A DNA stretch of 64,000 bases. Origin: Croceibacter atlanticus HTCC2559 (GTDB lineage: Bacteria; Bacteroidota; Bacteroidia; Flavobacteriales; Flavobacteriaceae). Position 1 is the first letter of the stretch, and each line of letters begins with the position of its first letter. The notes beneath the pieces were generated by a model. That model was not told the DNA's origin. It worked only from the letters and a program-made list of their open reading frames with translations, and made no database searches. A program made the position numbers and the translations under genes. Where the stretch lies: contig NC_014230.1 in NCBI RefSeq assembly GCF_000196315.1, forward strand, positions 1,756,001-1,820,000, given 5' to 3'. Shown here in pieces: positions 52,845 to 62,154 of the stretch.

Positions 52845-53975
52845 ATGAAAGAAGATTATTACGACATATTAGGAATTAGCAAAGGTGCTAGTGATGCAGA
52901 AATTAAAAAAGCATACCGTAAGAAGGCCATAAAATATCATCCAGATAAAAATCCTGGTAATGAAGAGGCAGAGGCAATGTTTAAAAAAGCTGCAGAAGCT
53001 TATGAAGTTTTAAGAGATCCTCAAAAGAGAGCACGTTACGATCAATATGGTCACCAAGCTTTCGATGGTTCTGGCGGCTTTGGCGGTGGCGGTATGAATA
53101 TGGACGATATCTTTAGCCAATTTGGTGATATCTTTGGCGGCGCATTTGGCGGCGGCGGTGGCGGTTTCTCTGGTTTTGGAGGCGGCTTTGGTGGCGGCGG
53201 ACAACGCCGTGTAAAAGGAAGCAACCTAAGGATTAGAGTAAAACTTACACTTGAGGAAATTGCAAATGGTGTAGAGAAAAAAATAAAAGTAAAACGAAAG
53301 AAACAAGCAGAAGGTACAACGTTTAAAACCTGTACAACCTGTAATGGTTCTGGACAAGTAACAAGAGTAACCAATACAATTTTAGGTAGAATGCAAACTG
53401 CAGCTACTTGTAACGTTTGTAATGGTGCAGGGCAAATTGTTGAGTCTAAAGGCTCTGGAGCAGATGCTCAAGGTATGACAACTGTTGAGGAAACTGTAAG
53501 CATTAAAATACCAGCAGGTGTTGTAGATGGAATGCAGCTTAAAGTTACTGGAAAAGGTAACGAAGCGCCAGGAAATGGTATTGCAGGAGACTTATTGGTA
53601 GCTATTGAAGAAAAAGAGCATCCTAACTTACAACGTGAAGGAGACAATCTTCACTACGATCTTTATATTAGCTTCTCTGAAGCTGCTTTAGGAGCATCAA
53701 AAGAAATAGACACTGTAACGGGTAAAGTAAGAATTAAGATAGATGAAGGTACCCAAAGTGGTAAGATATTAAGATTGAGAGGAAAAGGTATTCCTAGTAT
53801 TAATAACTATGGAAAAGGAGACCTTTTAGTACACGTAAATGTGTGGACTCCTAAGACATTAAACAAAGAACAGAAAGAGTTTTTTGAAAGAATGCAGAAT
53901 GATGAAAACTTTATACCAAATCCAGAAGGTGGCGATAAGTCGTTTTTTGAGAAAGTAAAAGATATGTTTTCATAA
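52845..53975 (+). CDS. dnaJ: DnaJ co-chaperone with a two-motif zinc region
   Basis: Hsp40 partner of DnaK, 376 residues. The J domain (1-70) has the HPD motif at about 33-35. A Gly/Phe-rich linker (about 73-118) is almost pure glycine and phenylalanine. The zinc region has two CxxCxGxG motifs (CTTCNGSG near 163 and CNVCNGAG near 189) instead of four, so only one metal site can form. The C-terminal substrate domains ([20 protein letters not shown] onward) are complete. Probably co-transcribed with grpE, ending at tandem terminators. Confidence 0.95.
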   Translation: MKEDYYDILGISKGASDAEIKKAYRKKAIKYHPDKNPGNEEAEAMFKKAAEAYEVLRDPQKRARYDQYGHQAFDGSGGFGGGGMNMDDIFSQFGDIFGGAFGGGGGGFSGFGGGFGGGGQRRVKGSNLRIRVKLTLEEIANGVEKKIKVKRKKQAEGTTFKTCTTCNGSGQVTRVTNTILGRMQTAATCNVCNGAGQIVESKGSGADAQGMTTVEETVSIKIPAGVVDGMQLKVTGKGNEAPGNGIAGDLLVAIEEKEHPNLQREGDNLHYDLYISFSEAALGASKEIDTVTGKVRIKIDEGTQSGKILRLRGKGIPSINNYGKGDLLVHVNVWTPKTLNKEQKEFFERMQNDENFIPNPEGGDKSFFEKVKDMFS

Positions 53976-54009
53976 TTTAGGTTCTTTAACAATATTTTAC
54001 ATATATTTG

Positions 54010-54046
54010 AATATCACTAATAACTTATTAGTGGTATTTTCTTTTT
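54010..54046 (+). terminator. First hairpin after dnaJ
   Basis: A 12-base stem with one wobble (AATATCACTAAT / ATTAGTGGTATT), 5-base loop, then TTCTTTTT. Confidence 0.65.
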
Positions 54047-54061
54047 CATAGCAATTTTTTT

Positions 54062-54097
54062 CCCATCCTTGGTTTACTAAGGATGGGTTTTGTTTTT
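54062..54097 (+). terminator. Second terminator after dnaJ
   Basis: CCCATCCTT / AAGGATGGG with an 8-base loop, followed by TTTTGTTTTTT. With the first hairpin it insulates the next operon. Confidence 0.82.
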
Positions 54098-54147
54098 TAT
54101 AGAAGTCACTGTGTAATAAATCATTATTAAAGTCTTCTTAAACACCC

Positions 54148-54177
54148 TTAAAAAATGTACATTTAGCCTTACTTTTG
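54148..54177 (+). promoter_or_regulatory. Promoter for the ABC-MscS operon
   Basis: TTA 54148-54150, 19 bases, TACTTTTG 54170-54177, ending only six bases before the ATG at 54184. The transcript would start at or beside the start codon. Confidence 0.6.
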
Positions 54178-54183
54178 AAGCAT

Positions 54184-55113
54184 ATGGACTACATTCTGGA
54201 AGCTAAAAACGTTACCAAAACTTACGGTGACTTTACCGCATTAAACTCGGTATCATTGGCAATTCCCAAAGGCAGTATTTTTGGTCTTCTTGGCCCTAAT
54301 GGTGCAGGCAAGACAACATTGCTGCGTATTATTAACCAGATTAGTGTTCCAACATCTGGACAAATACTTTTAGACGGAGAGCCATTGCAACAACATCACG
54401 TTGCTCATATTGGTTACTTGCCAGAAGAACGTGGACTTTATAAAAGTATGAAAGTTGGAGAGCAGGCTTTGTATTTAGCGCAACTAAAAGGACTAAGCAA
54501 ACAGCAAGCTAGAACAAGACTAACATATTGGTTCGAAAAGTTTGGAATAGAAAGTTGGTGGAACAAAAAGATTGAAGAGCTCTCTAAAGGAATGGCTCAA
54601 AAAATTCAATTTATTGTAACGGTATTACACGAACCAAAGTTTTTAATTTTTGATGAGCCTTTTAGTGGTTTTGATCCTGTTAATGCTAATCTTATAAAAG
54701 ATGAGATTTTAAAGCTAAGAGACAATGGTGCTACAATAGTATTTTCAACTCACAGAATGGAGTCTGTAGAAGAACTTTGCGATTATGTGGCATTAATACA
54801 TCACGGTAATAAACTTCTCGATGGAGAAATTACAGAAGTTAAAAAGGCATACCGCTCAAATCAATATGAGGTTGGTATTAAAACGTCAAACATTACAGAG
54901 CTACAAAAAGAATTAGAAGAATTATATACAATTTCTCCAGCACATTTTAAGAGCTTAGAAAATATATTAAAATGTACAATACAGGTAGATACAAATAATA
55001 CATCTAATAATTTACTTCAATACCTAATGAGTAAAGGTCAAGTAGTTCATTTTAAGGAAGTAATACCTTCTATTCACGATATATTTATAGAAAGCGTCAC
55101 AGATCATGCGTAA
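54184..55113 (+). CDS. ABC transporter ATP-binding protein (NatA/ABC-2 type)
   Basis: A 309-residue ATPase. Walker A GPNGAGKTT is at about 38-46, the Q-loop is in the LPEERGLYKSM region, the signature motif is SKGMAQKIQ (variant of LSGGQ), and Walker B FLIFDEPFSGFDP carries the catalytic Glu, with H in STHRMESVEE. The long C-terminal extension (about 225-309) is typical of NatA-like exporters. ATG 54184 (MDYILEAKN) is chosen; the earlier TTG is inside the promoter. It overlaps the permease gene by eight bases. Confidence 0.92.
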   Translation: MDYILEAKNVTKTYGDFTALNSVSLAIPKGSIFGLLGPNGAGKTTLLRIINQISVPTSGQILLDGEPLQQHHVAHIGYLPEERGLYKSMKVGEQALYLAQLKGLSKQQARTRLTYWFEKFGIESWWNKKIEELSKGMAQKIQFIVTVLHEPKFLIFDEPFSGFDPVNANLIKDEILKLRDNGATIVFSTHRMESVEELCDYVALIHHGNKLLDGEITEVKKAYRSNQYEVGIKTSNITELQKELEELYTISPAHFKSLENILKCTIQVDTNNTSNNLLQYLMSKGQVVHFKEVIPSIHDIFIESVTDHA

Positions 55114-56407
55114 CTTAAAACTTATAATTAAAAGAGAATATTTGGCACGTGTTAGAAATAAGACGTTTGTCATTATGACATTTTTAAGTCCGTTAATCTT
55201 TGTGGGAATGATAGTCCTAATTGCCTATCTCGCTAAGTTAAATAATGATGAGACCAAGGTAGTAGCCATACATGATGCTAATCGTACATTTTACTCAGAT
55301 TTTGAAAACACTAACGACATTAACTATTTAGATGTTTCTAGGTTAAGTGTAGAGCTTGCCAAAGAACAAGCTATGAAAGATGACTATTATGGATTGTTAG
55401 TAATACCTAAACAAATTAATAATCCCACATTTGAAACTGAAGTCAAGTTTTTTTCAAAAGAGTCACCAAGCTTTATTGTTATATCTAATATAGAGAATAC
55501 GCTATCCAGAAAGTTATCTAATATGAGGTTGTTGTCTGAAGGTGTAGAGTCTTCTGCGTTAGATAAAGCAAGAGCATCTGTTAATTTAGACATAGAAAAC
55601 TTTCAGGGCGAAAAAAGCTCTAAGTTAGATAACATTACTAAAATGGTATTTGGCGGTATTGCAGGATATCTCTTAATGATGTTCATTATAATTTATGGTA
55701 ACATGGTAATGCGTAGTGTTATCGAAGAAAAGGTAAATAGGATTATTGAGATTATAATTTCTTCAGTAAAACCTATACATCTTATGTTAGGGAAGATATT
55801 AGGTACTTCCTTAGCTGGTATAACGCAGTTTACAATCTGGGTTATTTTAGGAAGCATTTTATTAACTGTTGTAACTACAATTTTAGGCATAGATACTTCA
55901 GAAGGAACCATAGTACAACAACAAGCTTTAGAAGCCGCTTCCAATTCTAATACGATGCAGGATTTTATAATAGCGTTCTCTAAATTACCACTGTTGTCAC
56001 TTATTGTATGTTTTTTCTTATATTTTACAGGAGGCTATTTTCTGTACAGTTCAATTTACGCGGCAATAGGAGCGGCTGTAGATAGTGAGACAGACACCCA
56101 ACAATTTATGTTGCCAGTTATACTGCCACTTATGTTAGGAATATATGTAGGTTTCTTTTCAGTAATCGAAAACCCTCACGGTACAGTTTCCGTTATATTT
56201 TCTATGATACCACTCACTTCGCCAATTGTAATGCTTATGCGTATTCCTTTTGGTGTACCTATTTGGGAAGTAGCCTTATCCATGTTAATTTTAGCTTTGT
56301 CTATTTGGGGTATGGTTTGGTTAGCAGCAAAAATTTATAAAGTAGGAATTTTAAAATACGGTAAAAAACCAACATTTAAAGAACTGTATAAATGGCTTAA
56401 ATACTAA
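55106..56407 (+). CDS. ABC-2 type permease (NatB-like)
   Basis: A 433-residue membrane permease. One helix (about 20-42) precedes a large extracytoplasmic domain (about 45-165), and a bundle of five helices follows (about 178-425). The RNLKLIIKREYLARVRNKTF start and MVMRSVIEEKVNRIIEIIISS block are typical of the ABC-2/NatB (DUF3526-like) family. Related pairs export sodium, peptides or envelope lipids; the cargo here is unknown. It overlaps the ATPase by eight bases and the MscS gene by one (TAATG). Confidence 0.88.
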   Translation: MRNLKLIIKREYLARVRNKTFVIMTFLSPLIFVGMIVLIAYLAKLNNDETKVVAIHDANRTFYSDFENTNDINYLDVSRLSVELAKEQAMKDDYYGLLVIPKQINNPTFETEVKFFSKESPSFIVISNIENTLSRKLSNMRLLSEGVESSALDKARASVNLDIENFQGEKSSKLDNITKMVFGGIAGYLLMMFIIIYGNMVMRSVIEEKVNRIIEIIISSVKPIHLMLGKILGTSLAGITQFTIWVILGSILLTVVTTILGIDTSEGTIVQQQALEAASNSNTMQDFIIAFSKLPLLSLIVCFFLYFTGGYFLYSSIYAAIGAAVDSETDTQQFMLPVILPLMLGIYVGFFSVIENPHGTVSVIFSMIPLTSPIVMLMRIPFGVPIWEVALSMLILALSIWGMVWLAAKIYKVGILKYGKKPTFKELYKWLKY

Positions 56408-57396
56408 TGAAGTTACTTATATCATTTATTATATTATTACAAGACGTTCAAGACAAGGTCAAGGAATCTGTAGAGAAAGCTGAAGAAGGTGTAGAAAAAG
56501 CTATAGAGACAGACATTCTTGGTTGGGGCTCCATTAAAGAATTTTTAAACTATGGCCCGCGTTGGAATGCAGGTACCGATAAGGAAATACACCTTACTGT
56601 CGGAATGTTGCTATTGGTAATATTAGTGTTCCTTATCACTACATATGCACTTAGATTCTTTAGGAAGTTTTACACACGTAAAATGGAAATTGAAGATAAG
56701 AACAAGTTTATAAGCATATTTAGTTTCTTTAAGTATGTTATTTATCTGTTCGTAATTATCATAACACTAAACTCAGCAGGTGTACAAATTACAGCATTGT
56801 TAGCAGCTTCTGCAGCATTATTTGTTGGTTTAGGTTTAGCATTACAAGAGTTATTTCAAGATGTTATTGGTGGTGTTTTTATAATAACAGATAAATCTTT
56901 ACACGTAGGAGATATCATAGAGATGGAAGGTAGAGTAGGACGTGTAATAGAAATAAAATTACGCACCACAAGAGCCTTAACAAGAGATGATAAGGTAATT
57001 ATCATACCAAATCATAAATTTATAAGTGATACGATCTTTAACTACACACAAAACCATAAGACCACACGTGAAGCCGTAAAAGTTGGCGTGGCTTACGGAA
57101 GTGACACAGAAAAAGTGAAACAGATTCTTTTAGATTGTGCTGCAGAACAACGTGGCATACTAAAAAAACCTGCACCTTTTGTCCTGTTTGAAGACTTTGC
57201 CGACTCTGCTCTGCTTTTTGGCGTTTACTTTTTTGTTAGCGATTCTTTTGTAGATCCTAAAATTAAAAGTGAACTTCGTTTTAATATAGATAAGAAATTT
57301 AGATTAAACAATGTGTCTATACCGTTCCCACAACGCGATGTGCATATATTTAATCAACCAAATAATAACCCAAATAATAACCTTGCAAATGACTAG
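56407..57396 (+). CDS. MscS-family mechanosensitive channel
   Basis: A 329-residue small-conductance mechanosensitive channel. After a short N-terminal coiled region (KVKESVEKAEEGVEKAIE) there are three membrane helices (about 65-83, 108-127 and 132-150). The third is the pore-lining Gly/Ala-rich helix (LLAASAALFVGLGLALQELFQDVIGG). The beta domain (VGDIIEMEGRVGRVIEI) and alpha/beta domain follow. It protects cells from osmotic downshift. Translationally coupled both to the permease and to the next gene. Confidence 0.92.
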   Translation: MKLLISFIILLQDVQDKVKESVEKAEEGVEKAIETDILGWGSIKEFLNYGPRWNAGTDKEIHLTVGMLLLVILVFLITTYALRFFRKFYTRKMEIEDKNKFISIFSFFKYVIYLFVIIITLNSAGVQITALLAASAALFVGLGLALQELFQDVIGGVFIITDKSLHVGDIIEMEGRVGRVIEIKLRTTRALTRDDKVIIIPNHKFISDTIFNYTQNHKTTREAVKVGVAYGSDTEKVKQILLDCAAEQRGILKKPAPFVLFEDFADSALLFGVYFFVSDSFVDPKIKSELRFNIDKKFRLNNVSIPFPQRDVHIFNQPNNNPNNNLAND

Positions 57397-58285
57397 AATC
57401 TGTTTAGTAATATTCGCTTTCTTAAGTATTGGCATGCATCAAGCAGAAGCCCAAACTTCAGACTTAGCCAGAATTGAATATACCTATTTTCCACAATCAG
57501 ATTCAGACAATTCATTTAGGCGTTTTAGGGCATTAATAAATGCACCTATAAAAGTTAAAGAAGGCAGTTACCTTGTTATTGGAGCAGAATACAGAAATGT
57601 AAATTTGGTGTATGAAGATTTAACGCCATTTCCTACAAGAGATTTAGAGAGATTCCAGTCTTATGATCTTTCATTAGGTTATACCTTTAAAATGAAAAAT
57701 GACTGGAGGTTTGGAGTAAAAACAGGAACAATTATAGCGTCTAACTTTACAGATGGTATAAAATCAGACGATCTTTTATTCTCAGGTGCTGTATACTTTA
57801 TTAAAGATAAAGATATGGAGGACCAACCAGGAACTTCTAAAAACTGGAGATTAATCTTAGGGTTAAGATATTCAACCACAGCTGGTAGGCCTTTTCCTCT
57901 TCCTGTAATTAACTATAATGTAAGAGCTTCAGAAAAATGGAGCTATACGTTGGGTGTTCCAAAAACTAACCTCAAACATTATTTTAGTGAAAAGAGTATT
58001 GTACAATCTTTTGTAACTCTAGACGGATTTTTTGCAAATATACAAGATAACATAGATGTAGATGGTAACCCTACAACTAAACCAGCAGACAATATCTCCA
58101 TGACAGTTGTATTAGCAGGACTAGGTTACGAATATTACTTAACAGATCACCTGTTACTTTATGCTTATGCAGGATATACACTTCTTAATGATATAAGAAT
58201 GCGAAACGAAGATACAGACGATGTGTATACTGTAAACGATTCTAACACGTTTTATTCTCGTGGCGGAATTAAATTTAAACTCTAA
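57389..58285 (+). CDS. DUF6268-like outer-membrane beta-barrel protein
   Basis: A 298-residue exported protein; the signal peptide (MTRICLVIFAFLSIGMHQAEA) ends about residue 22. The body is a run of amphipathic strands (SYLVIGAEYRNVNLVYEDL, RFGVKTGTIIASNF, WRLILGLRYSTTAGRPFPLP, YAYAGYTLLNDIRMR) ending FYSRGGIKFKL. This fits the DUF6268 barrel family. ATG 57389 overlaps the MscS stop by eight bases; the longer frame upstream lies within MscS. Function unknown; operon context suggests envelope-stress handling. Confidence 0.8.
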   Translation: MTRICLVIFAFLSIGMHQAEAQTSDLARIEYTYFPQSDSDNSFRRFRALINAPIKVKEGSYLVIGAEYRNVNLVYEDLTPFPTRDLERFQSYDLSLGYTFKMKNDWRFGVKTGTIIASNFTDGIKSDDLLFSGAVYFIKDKDMEDQPGTSKNWRLILGLRYSTTAGRPFPLPVINYNVRASEKWSYTLGVPKTNLKHYFSEKSIVQSFVTLDGFFANIQDNIDVDGNPTTKPADNISMTVVLAGLGYEYYLTDHLLLYAYAGYTLLNDIRMRNEDTDDVYTVNDSNTFYSRGGIKFKL

Positions 58286-58288
58286 ACA

Positions 58289-59455
58289 ATGCCAAAAATA
58301 CTTATAATAGAAGACGAAGCTGCAATACGCCGCGTACTTACAAAAATACTTTCTGAAGAAAATGACACGTATGAAGTGCAAGAGGCAGAAGATGGTCTTT
58401 CTGGAATTGAGCTTATAAAAGATAATGATTTTGACTTGGTTCTTTGTGATATTAAGATGCCAAAGATGGATGGTGTCGAAGTGTTAGAAGCTGCGAAGAA
58501 AATTAAACCAGAAACTCCAATTGTTATGATTTCTGGTCATGGCGATTTAGATACTGCGGTAAACACTATGCGTTTAGGAGCATTCGATTATATTTCTAAA
58601 CCACCAGATTTAAACAGGCTTTTAAATACCGTTAGAATTGCATTAGATAGAAAAGAACTTGTAGTTGAAAACAAACGATTAAAGCGTAAGGTTGGTAAAA
58701 ACTATCAAATGATAGGCGAGTCTAAAGAAATAGACACTATTAAGGAAATGATAGAAAAAGTAGCACCTACAGATGCACGAGTGCTTATAACAGGTCCTAA
58801 TGGTACTGGAAAAGAGTTGGTAGCACATTGGATACACCAAAAGAGTGAACGCTCTAAAGGACCAATGATTGAGGTTAACTGTGCTGCAATACCTTCAGAA
58901 TTAATTGAAAGTGAATTATTTGGTCACGTAAAAGGTGCATTTACTTCTGCAAACAAAGATCGCGCTGGTAAGTTTGAAGCTGCAAATGGTGGTACAATTT
59001 TCTTAGATGAGGTTGGTGATATGAGTCTGTCAGCACAGGCTAAAGTACTACGTGCACTTCAAGAAAATAAGATTCAACGTGTGGGTAGTGATAAGGATAT
59101 AAAAGTAAATGTACGTGTTGTAGCCGCTACAAATAAAGACCTTAAACAAGAAATAGAAGAAAAGAATTTTAGGGAAGACCTTTACCATAGGCTTGCAGTA
59201 ATTCTTATAAAAGTACCTTCATTAAACGAGCGTAGAGAAGATATACCACTACTGGTAAACTATTTTTCTGGTAAGATATCTGAAGAACACGGCACACCTG
59301 CTAAAAGTTTTTCAAAAGATGCCATCAAGCTATTACAGGAATATGATTGGACAGGAAACATACGTGAACTGCGTAATGTTGTTGAGCGCCTTATAATTTT
59401 AGGAAACAAAGAGATTGTAGAAACAGATGTAAAGATGTTTGCTAGTAAGCAATAG
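58289..59455 (+). CDS. NtrC-like sigma-54 activator without a DNA-binding domain
   Basis: A 388-residue response regulator. The receiver domain (1-120) has phosphoacceptor Asp54 in VLCDIKMPKMDG. The AAA+ domain (about 140-375) has a Walker A variant GPNGTGKE, the sigma-54 contact loop GAFTSA (normally GAFTGA), and Walker B TIFLDEVGDM. R-finger and sensor regions follow, and it ends NIRELRNVVERL...KMFASKQ. The Fis-type helix-turn-helix that normally adds about 45-60 residues is missing. It should need another way to find its promoters. Three bases after the barrel gene and last in the operon. Confidence 0.9.
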   Translation: MPKILIIEDEAAIRRVLTKILSEENDTYEVQEAEDGLSGIELIKDNDFDLVLCDIKMPKMDGVEVLEAAKKIKPETPIVMISGHGDLDTAVNTMRLGAFDYISKPPDLNRLLNTVRIALDRKELVVENKRLKRKVGKNYQMIGESKEIDTIKEMIEKVAPTDARVLITGPNGTGKELVAHWIHQKSERSKGPMIEVNCAAIPSELIESELFGHVKGAFTSANKDRAGKFEAANGGTIFLDEVGDMSLSAQAKVLRALQENKIQRVGSDKDIKVNVRVVAATNKDLKQEIEEKNFREDLYHRLAVILIKVPSLNERREDIPLLVNYFSGKISEEHGTPAKSFSKDAIKLLQEYDWTGNIRELRNVVERLIILGNKEIVETDVKMFASKQ

Positions 59456-59482
59456 TCATTAAACTAAGCAACATCACATTCC

Positions 59483-60097
59483 TTATATCTCCATAGTTTT
59501 TAGTTCCTTGTAGTTCTTTTTTAAGCGTCTTGTTAATATACCATATACCAATCTGTAAAAAAGTATTAGTATCCCTAAAATAACAATTAGAGTGGCAATT
59601 AATACAAACAACAACAGGTATGGAGATACACCTTCTGGAGTTGTACCAAATTCATTATGGGTATACATTAATACACTTACTACACAAAATGAAAGTGCAA
59701 AGAATAAAAGGTTAAACCAGACATAATGCTTAACAGTACGTCTTGTCTGTATTATATTTCGCATTAGTCCTTTTATAGAATCATCTGTGTTTATGCGTTT
59801 GTAGTTTATATAAAACTTAACCATAAAAAAGATAATTACCCCATAAAAGATAATATTACTAATCCAGTTAAAAACTTGAAATTCTGGTTTTGTCATCATA
59901 TTATCCTTATCAAAAATAGCAATGATAACAGATAAGCCTATCCAGAATACAAACTCTATAATACTTATATAAAATATCCACTTTACTATAGAAGACGACT
60001 TTTCTAGAAGCATCTTATATAAATCGTTACTCTTATATTTAGGAAGAGAAGCATCCTGCTTCTTCCATTCCTGTTTCAATAAATCCAATCCTTCCAT
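59483..60097 (-). CDS. Four-helix membrane protein paired with ECF sigma factor
   Basis: A 204-residue protein with a soluble N-terminal 35 residues (LLKQEWKKQDASLPKYKSN) and four hydrophobic helices (about 38-60, 78-98, 122-143 and 157-180). It starts five bases after the sigma-factor stop, the usual place for an anti-sigma factor. The short N-terminal segment resembles sigma-binding stretches in Bacteroidota membrane partners. No zinc or RsgI motif is visible. Anti-sigma activity is inference from position. Confidence 0.7.
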   Translation of the reverse strand: MEGLDLLKQEWKKQDASLPKYKSNDLYKMLLEKSSSIVKWIFYISIIEFVFWIGLSVIIAIFDKDNMMTKPEFQVFNWISNIIFYGVIIFFMVKFYINYKRINTDDSIKGLMRNIIQTRRTVKHYVWFNLLFFALSFCVVSVLMYTHNEFGTTPEGVSPYLLLFVLIATLIVILGILILFYRLVYGILTRRLKKNYKELKTMEI

Positions 60098-60102
60098 GAT
60101 AT

Positions 60103-60597
60103 CTACGGATTTAATATTGTTTTTAATTTTGTTTTTATTCGGTTCATCTTCACTCTTGCATTTACCTCGCTTATTCCTAAGGTTTCAGAAATATCTCTGT
60201 AATTCTTATCTTCTAAATAAAGAAATACTAAAGCTTTTTCTATGTCATTTAACTGCTTAACGGCTTTATACATTAGGTTAAGCTGCTGTTCTGTTTCATC
60301 ATCATAAGGTATGTCACTAATCTTAAAATGAACCGTATCATAATCCTGTGTTTTAATTCGGCGTTTAGATTTTCTGTATAATGTTATAGCAGTGTTTAAG
60401 GCTACTCTATACATCCACGTACTAAACTTAGAGTCTCCTCTAAATTTAGGGTAGGCACGCCACAACTGTATGGTAATCTCTTGAAACAAATCTTTGTGCG
60501 ATTGCTGGTCGTTGGTATACATACGACAAATTTTATGCACAATGTTTTGGTTTTCCTCGAGTTGGGCTACAAAACGTTGTTCTAATTGTGTTTTCAC
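60103..60597 (-). CDS. ECF-type RNA polymerase sigma factor
   Basis: A 164-residue sigma-70 family factor with region 2 (HKICRMYTNDQQSHKDLFQEITIQLWRAYPKF, FSTWMYRVALNTA) and region 4 (LNDIEKALVFLYLEDKNYRDISETLGISEVNARVKMNRIK, the helix-turn-helix). There is no region 3, so it is of the extracytoplasmic-function class. Translation starts at GTG (MKTQLEQRF); no ATG lies upstream in frame. It is co-directional with, and five bases before, a membrane protein that may be its regulator. Target genes unknown. Confidence 0.92.
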   Translation of the reverse strand: MKTQLEQRFVAQLEENQNIVHKICRMYTNDQQSHKDLFQEITIQLWRAYPKFRGDSKFSTWMYRVALNTAITLYRKSKRRIKTQDYDTVHFKISDIPYDDETEQQLNLMYKAVKQLNDIEKALVFLYLEDKNYRDISETLGISEVNARVKMNRIKTKLKTILNP

Positions 60598-60751
60598 AGG
60601 TTGTTAGATAGTTACTTGTTAGTTGTATAAAGTTATAACTTGTTACAGCGCAATTAGAAAAAAAATAAGTTTTAAAATATCTGAAGCAAATATATATTTA
60701 AAAAAGTACTGGTTTAACGCCTGTTTAAGAATAGTAAAATGCTTTGTTTCG

Positions 60752-60759
60752 TATCTTTG
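60752..60759 (+). promoter_or_regulatory. Promoter -7 box for the NDH-2-like gene
   Basis: TATCTTTG, 15 bases before ATG 60775. It lies inside the longer open frame, supporting the later start. Confidence 0.58.
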
Positions 60760-60774
60760 GGAGAAACATCTTCT

Positions 60775-62073
60775 ATGAATCTTCCAAAAACAGAACATCC
60801 ACGATTAGTTATAATTGGTGGCGGTTTTGCAGGCATTTCTCTAGTAAAAAAACTTAAAGGATTGCCATTACAAGTGGTGTTATTAGACAAGAGAAATTAC
60901 CATACGTTTCAACCTTTATTATACCAGGTTTCTACTAGTGGTTTAGAGCCGGATTCCATAGCGTATCCATTGCGAAAAATAACTAAGAATGCAAGCAACT
61001 GTCATTACAGGATGGCAGAGGTGCATCAAATAAATGCTGAAACAAATTCAATTTCAACCAACATAGGTGATTTAAAATTTGACTACTTGGTAATTGCTAC
61101 AGGAAGCAAAACAAATTTCTTTGGCAATAAGAGTATAGAAGAAAACGGAATGTGGATGAAAACTGTACCACAAGCTTTAAACATTAGAAGCTTAATTCTT
61201 GAAAACTTAGAGCAAGCTAATATTACAGCTTCAAAAGAAAAGAGGAAAGCATTATTAAACTTTGTCATTGCTGGTGCTGGTCCAACTGGAGTAGAGTTAA
61301 GTGGTGCTATTGCAGAACTTAAAAACAATGTAATTCCCAAAGATTATCCTGGACTAGATATAAATGAGATGGAAATACATCTTATTGAAGGTTTAGATAG
61401 GGTTTTACCGCCAATGAGTGCGGCAGCTTCAAAAAAAGCAGAGAAATTCCTAAAAAACTTAGGAGTACAGCTACATTTTGAAACGTTTGTTGAAGACTAT
61501 GATGGTAAAACAGTAACTACTAAAAGCGATTTGTCTTTTGAAACCGAAACGTTTATTTGGTCTGCAGGTGTAACAGGAGCACCAGTAAAAGGTTTAAACG
61601 CTAATGCTATTATAGATAAAGCAAACCGATATAAAGTAAACGCATTTAATCAAGTTGAGGGTTATGAGCATATTTTTGCGGTAGGAGACATAGCATTAAT
61701 GGCAAGTAATGAATACCCTAAAGGACATCCGATGGTTGCACAACCTGCCATTCAACAAGGTGCACAACTTGCCAAAAACATTAAACATATATTAAAAAGT
61801 AAACCACTTGAGCCGTTTAGCTATTTTGATAAAGGCACAATGGCTACTATAGGTAGAAATAAAGCAGTTGTCGATTTAGGTAAATTTCGTATTGGTGGTT
61901 TTTTTGCTTGGTTTATCTGGATGTTTATTCACCTTTGGTTTTTGGTCGGTTTTAGAAATAGGTTAGTTACATTCTTTAATTGGACGTATAATTATATTAA
62001 TTATGATAAAGCTGCACGACTAATAATTAGACCATTTAAACAGAAAAAGCATGAAATGTCAGATGGTGAATAA
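60775..62073 (+). CDS. NDH-2-type NAD(P)/FAD-dependent oxidoreductase
   Basis: A 432-residue type II NADH dehydrogenase-like flavoprotein that would pass electrons from NAD(P)H to quinone without pumping protons. The FAD-binding VIIGGGFAGISLVKKL is at about 11-26, the NADH-binding VIAGAGPTGVELSGAIAEL near 165, and EWSAGV-like IWSAGVTGAP plus AVGDIA follow. The C-terminus is hydrophobic (FFAWFIWMFIHLWFLVGF) and should anchor it to the inner membrane. ATG 60775 (MNLPKTEHPRLV) is used, since a promoter box lies just before it. Confidence 0.9.
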   Translation: MNLPKTEHPRLVIIGGGFAGISLVKKLKGLPLQVVLLDKRNYHTFQPLLYQVSTSGLEPDSIAYPLRKITKNASNCHYRMAEVHQINAETNSISTNIGDLKFDYLVIATGSKTNFFGNKSIEENGMWMKTVPQALNIRSLILENLEQANITASKEKRKALLNFVIAGAGPTGVELSGAIAELKNNVIPKDYPGLDINEMEIHLIEGLDRVLPPMSAAASKKAEKFLKNLGVQLHFETFVEDYDGKTVTTKSDLSFETETFIWSAGVTGAPVKGLNANAIIDKANRYKVNAFNQVEGYEHIFAVGDIALMASNEYPKGHPMVAQPAIQQGAQLAKNIKHILKSKPLEPFSYFDKGTMATIGRNKAVVDLGKFRIGGFFAWFIWMFIHLWFLVGFRNRLVTFFNWTYNYINYDKAARLIIRPFKQKKHEMSDGE

Positions 62074-62154
62074 TTCAATTTACTGTATCTAATATTCAGA
62101 CGTAACATAGATACTTTTATGGCGTCTAATCTCTAAACCCTTAAATTAAATTTT

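Noticed and set aside
53070-53210. GGCGGC-rich tandem repeat
   Set aside because: It encodes the glycine-rich linker of DnaJ and is not an independent repeat element.
53051-53374. Proline-rich reading frame opposite dnaJ
   Set aside because: It is the antisense of the Gly/Phe-rich linker of DnaJ; glycine codons read backwards give proline runs.
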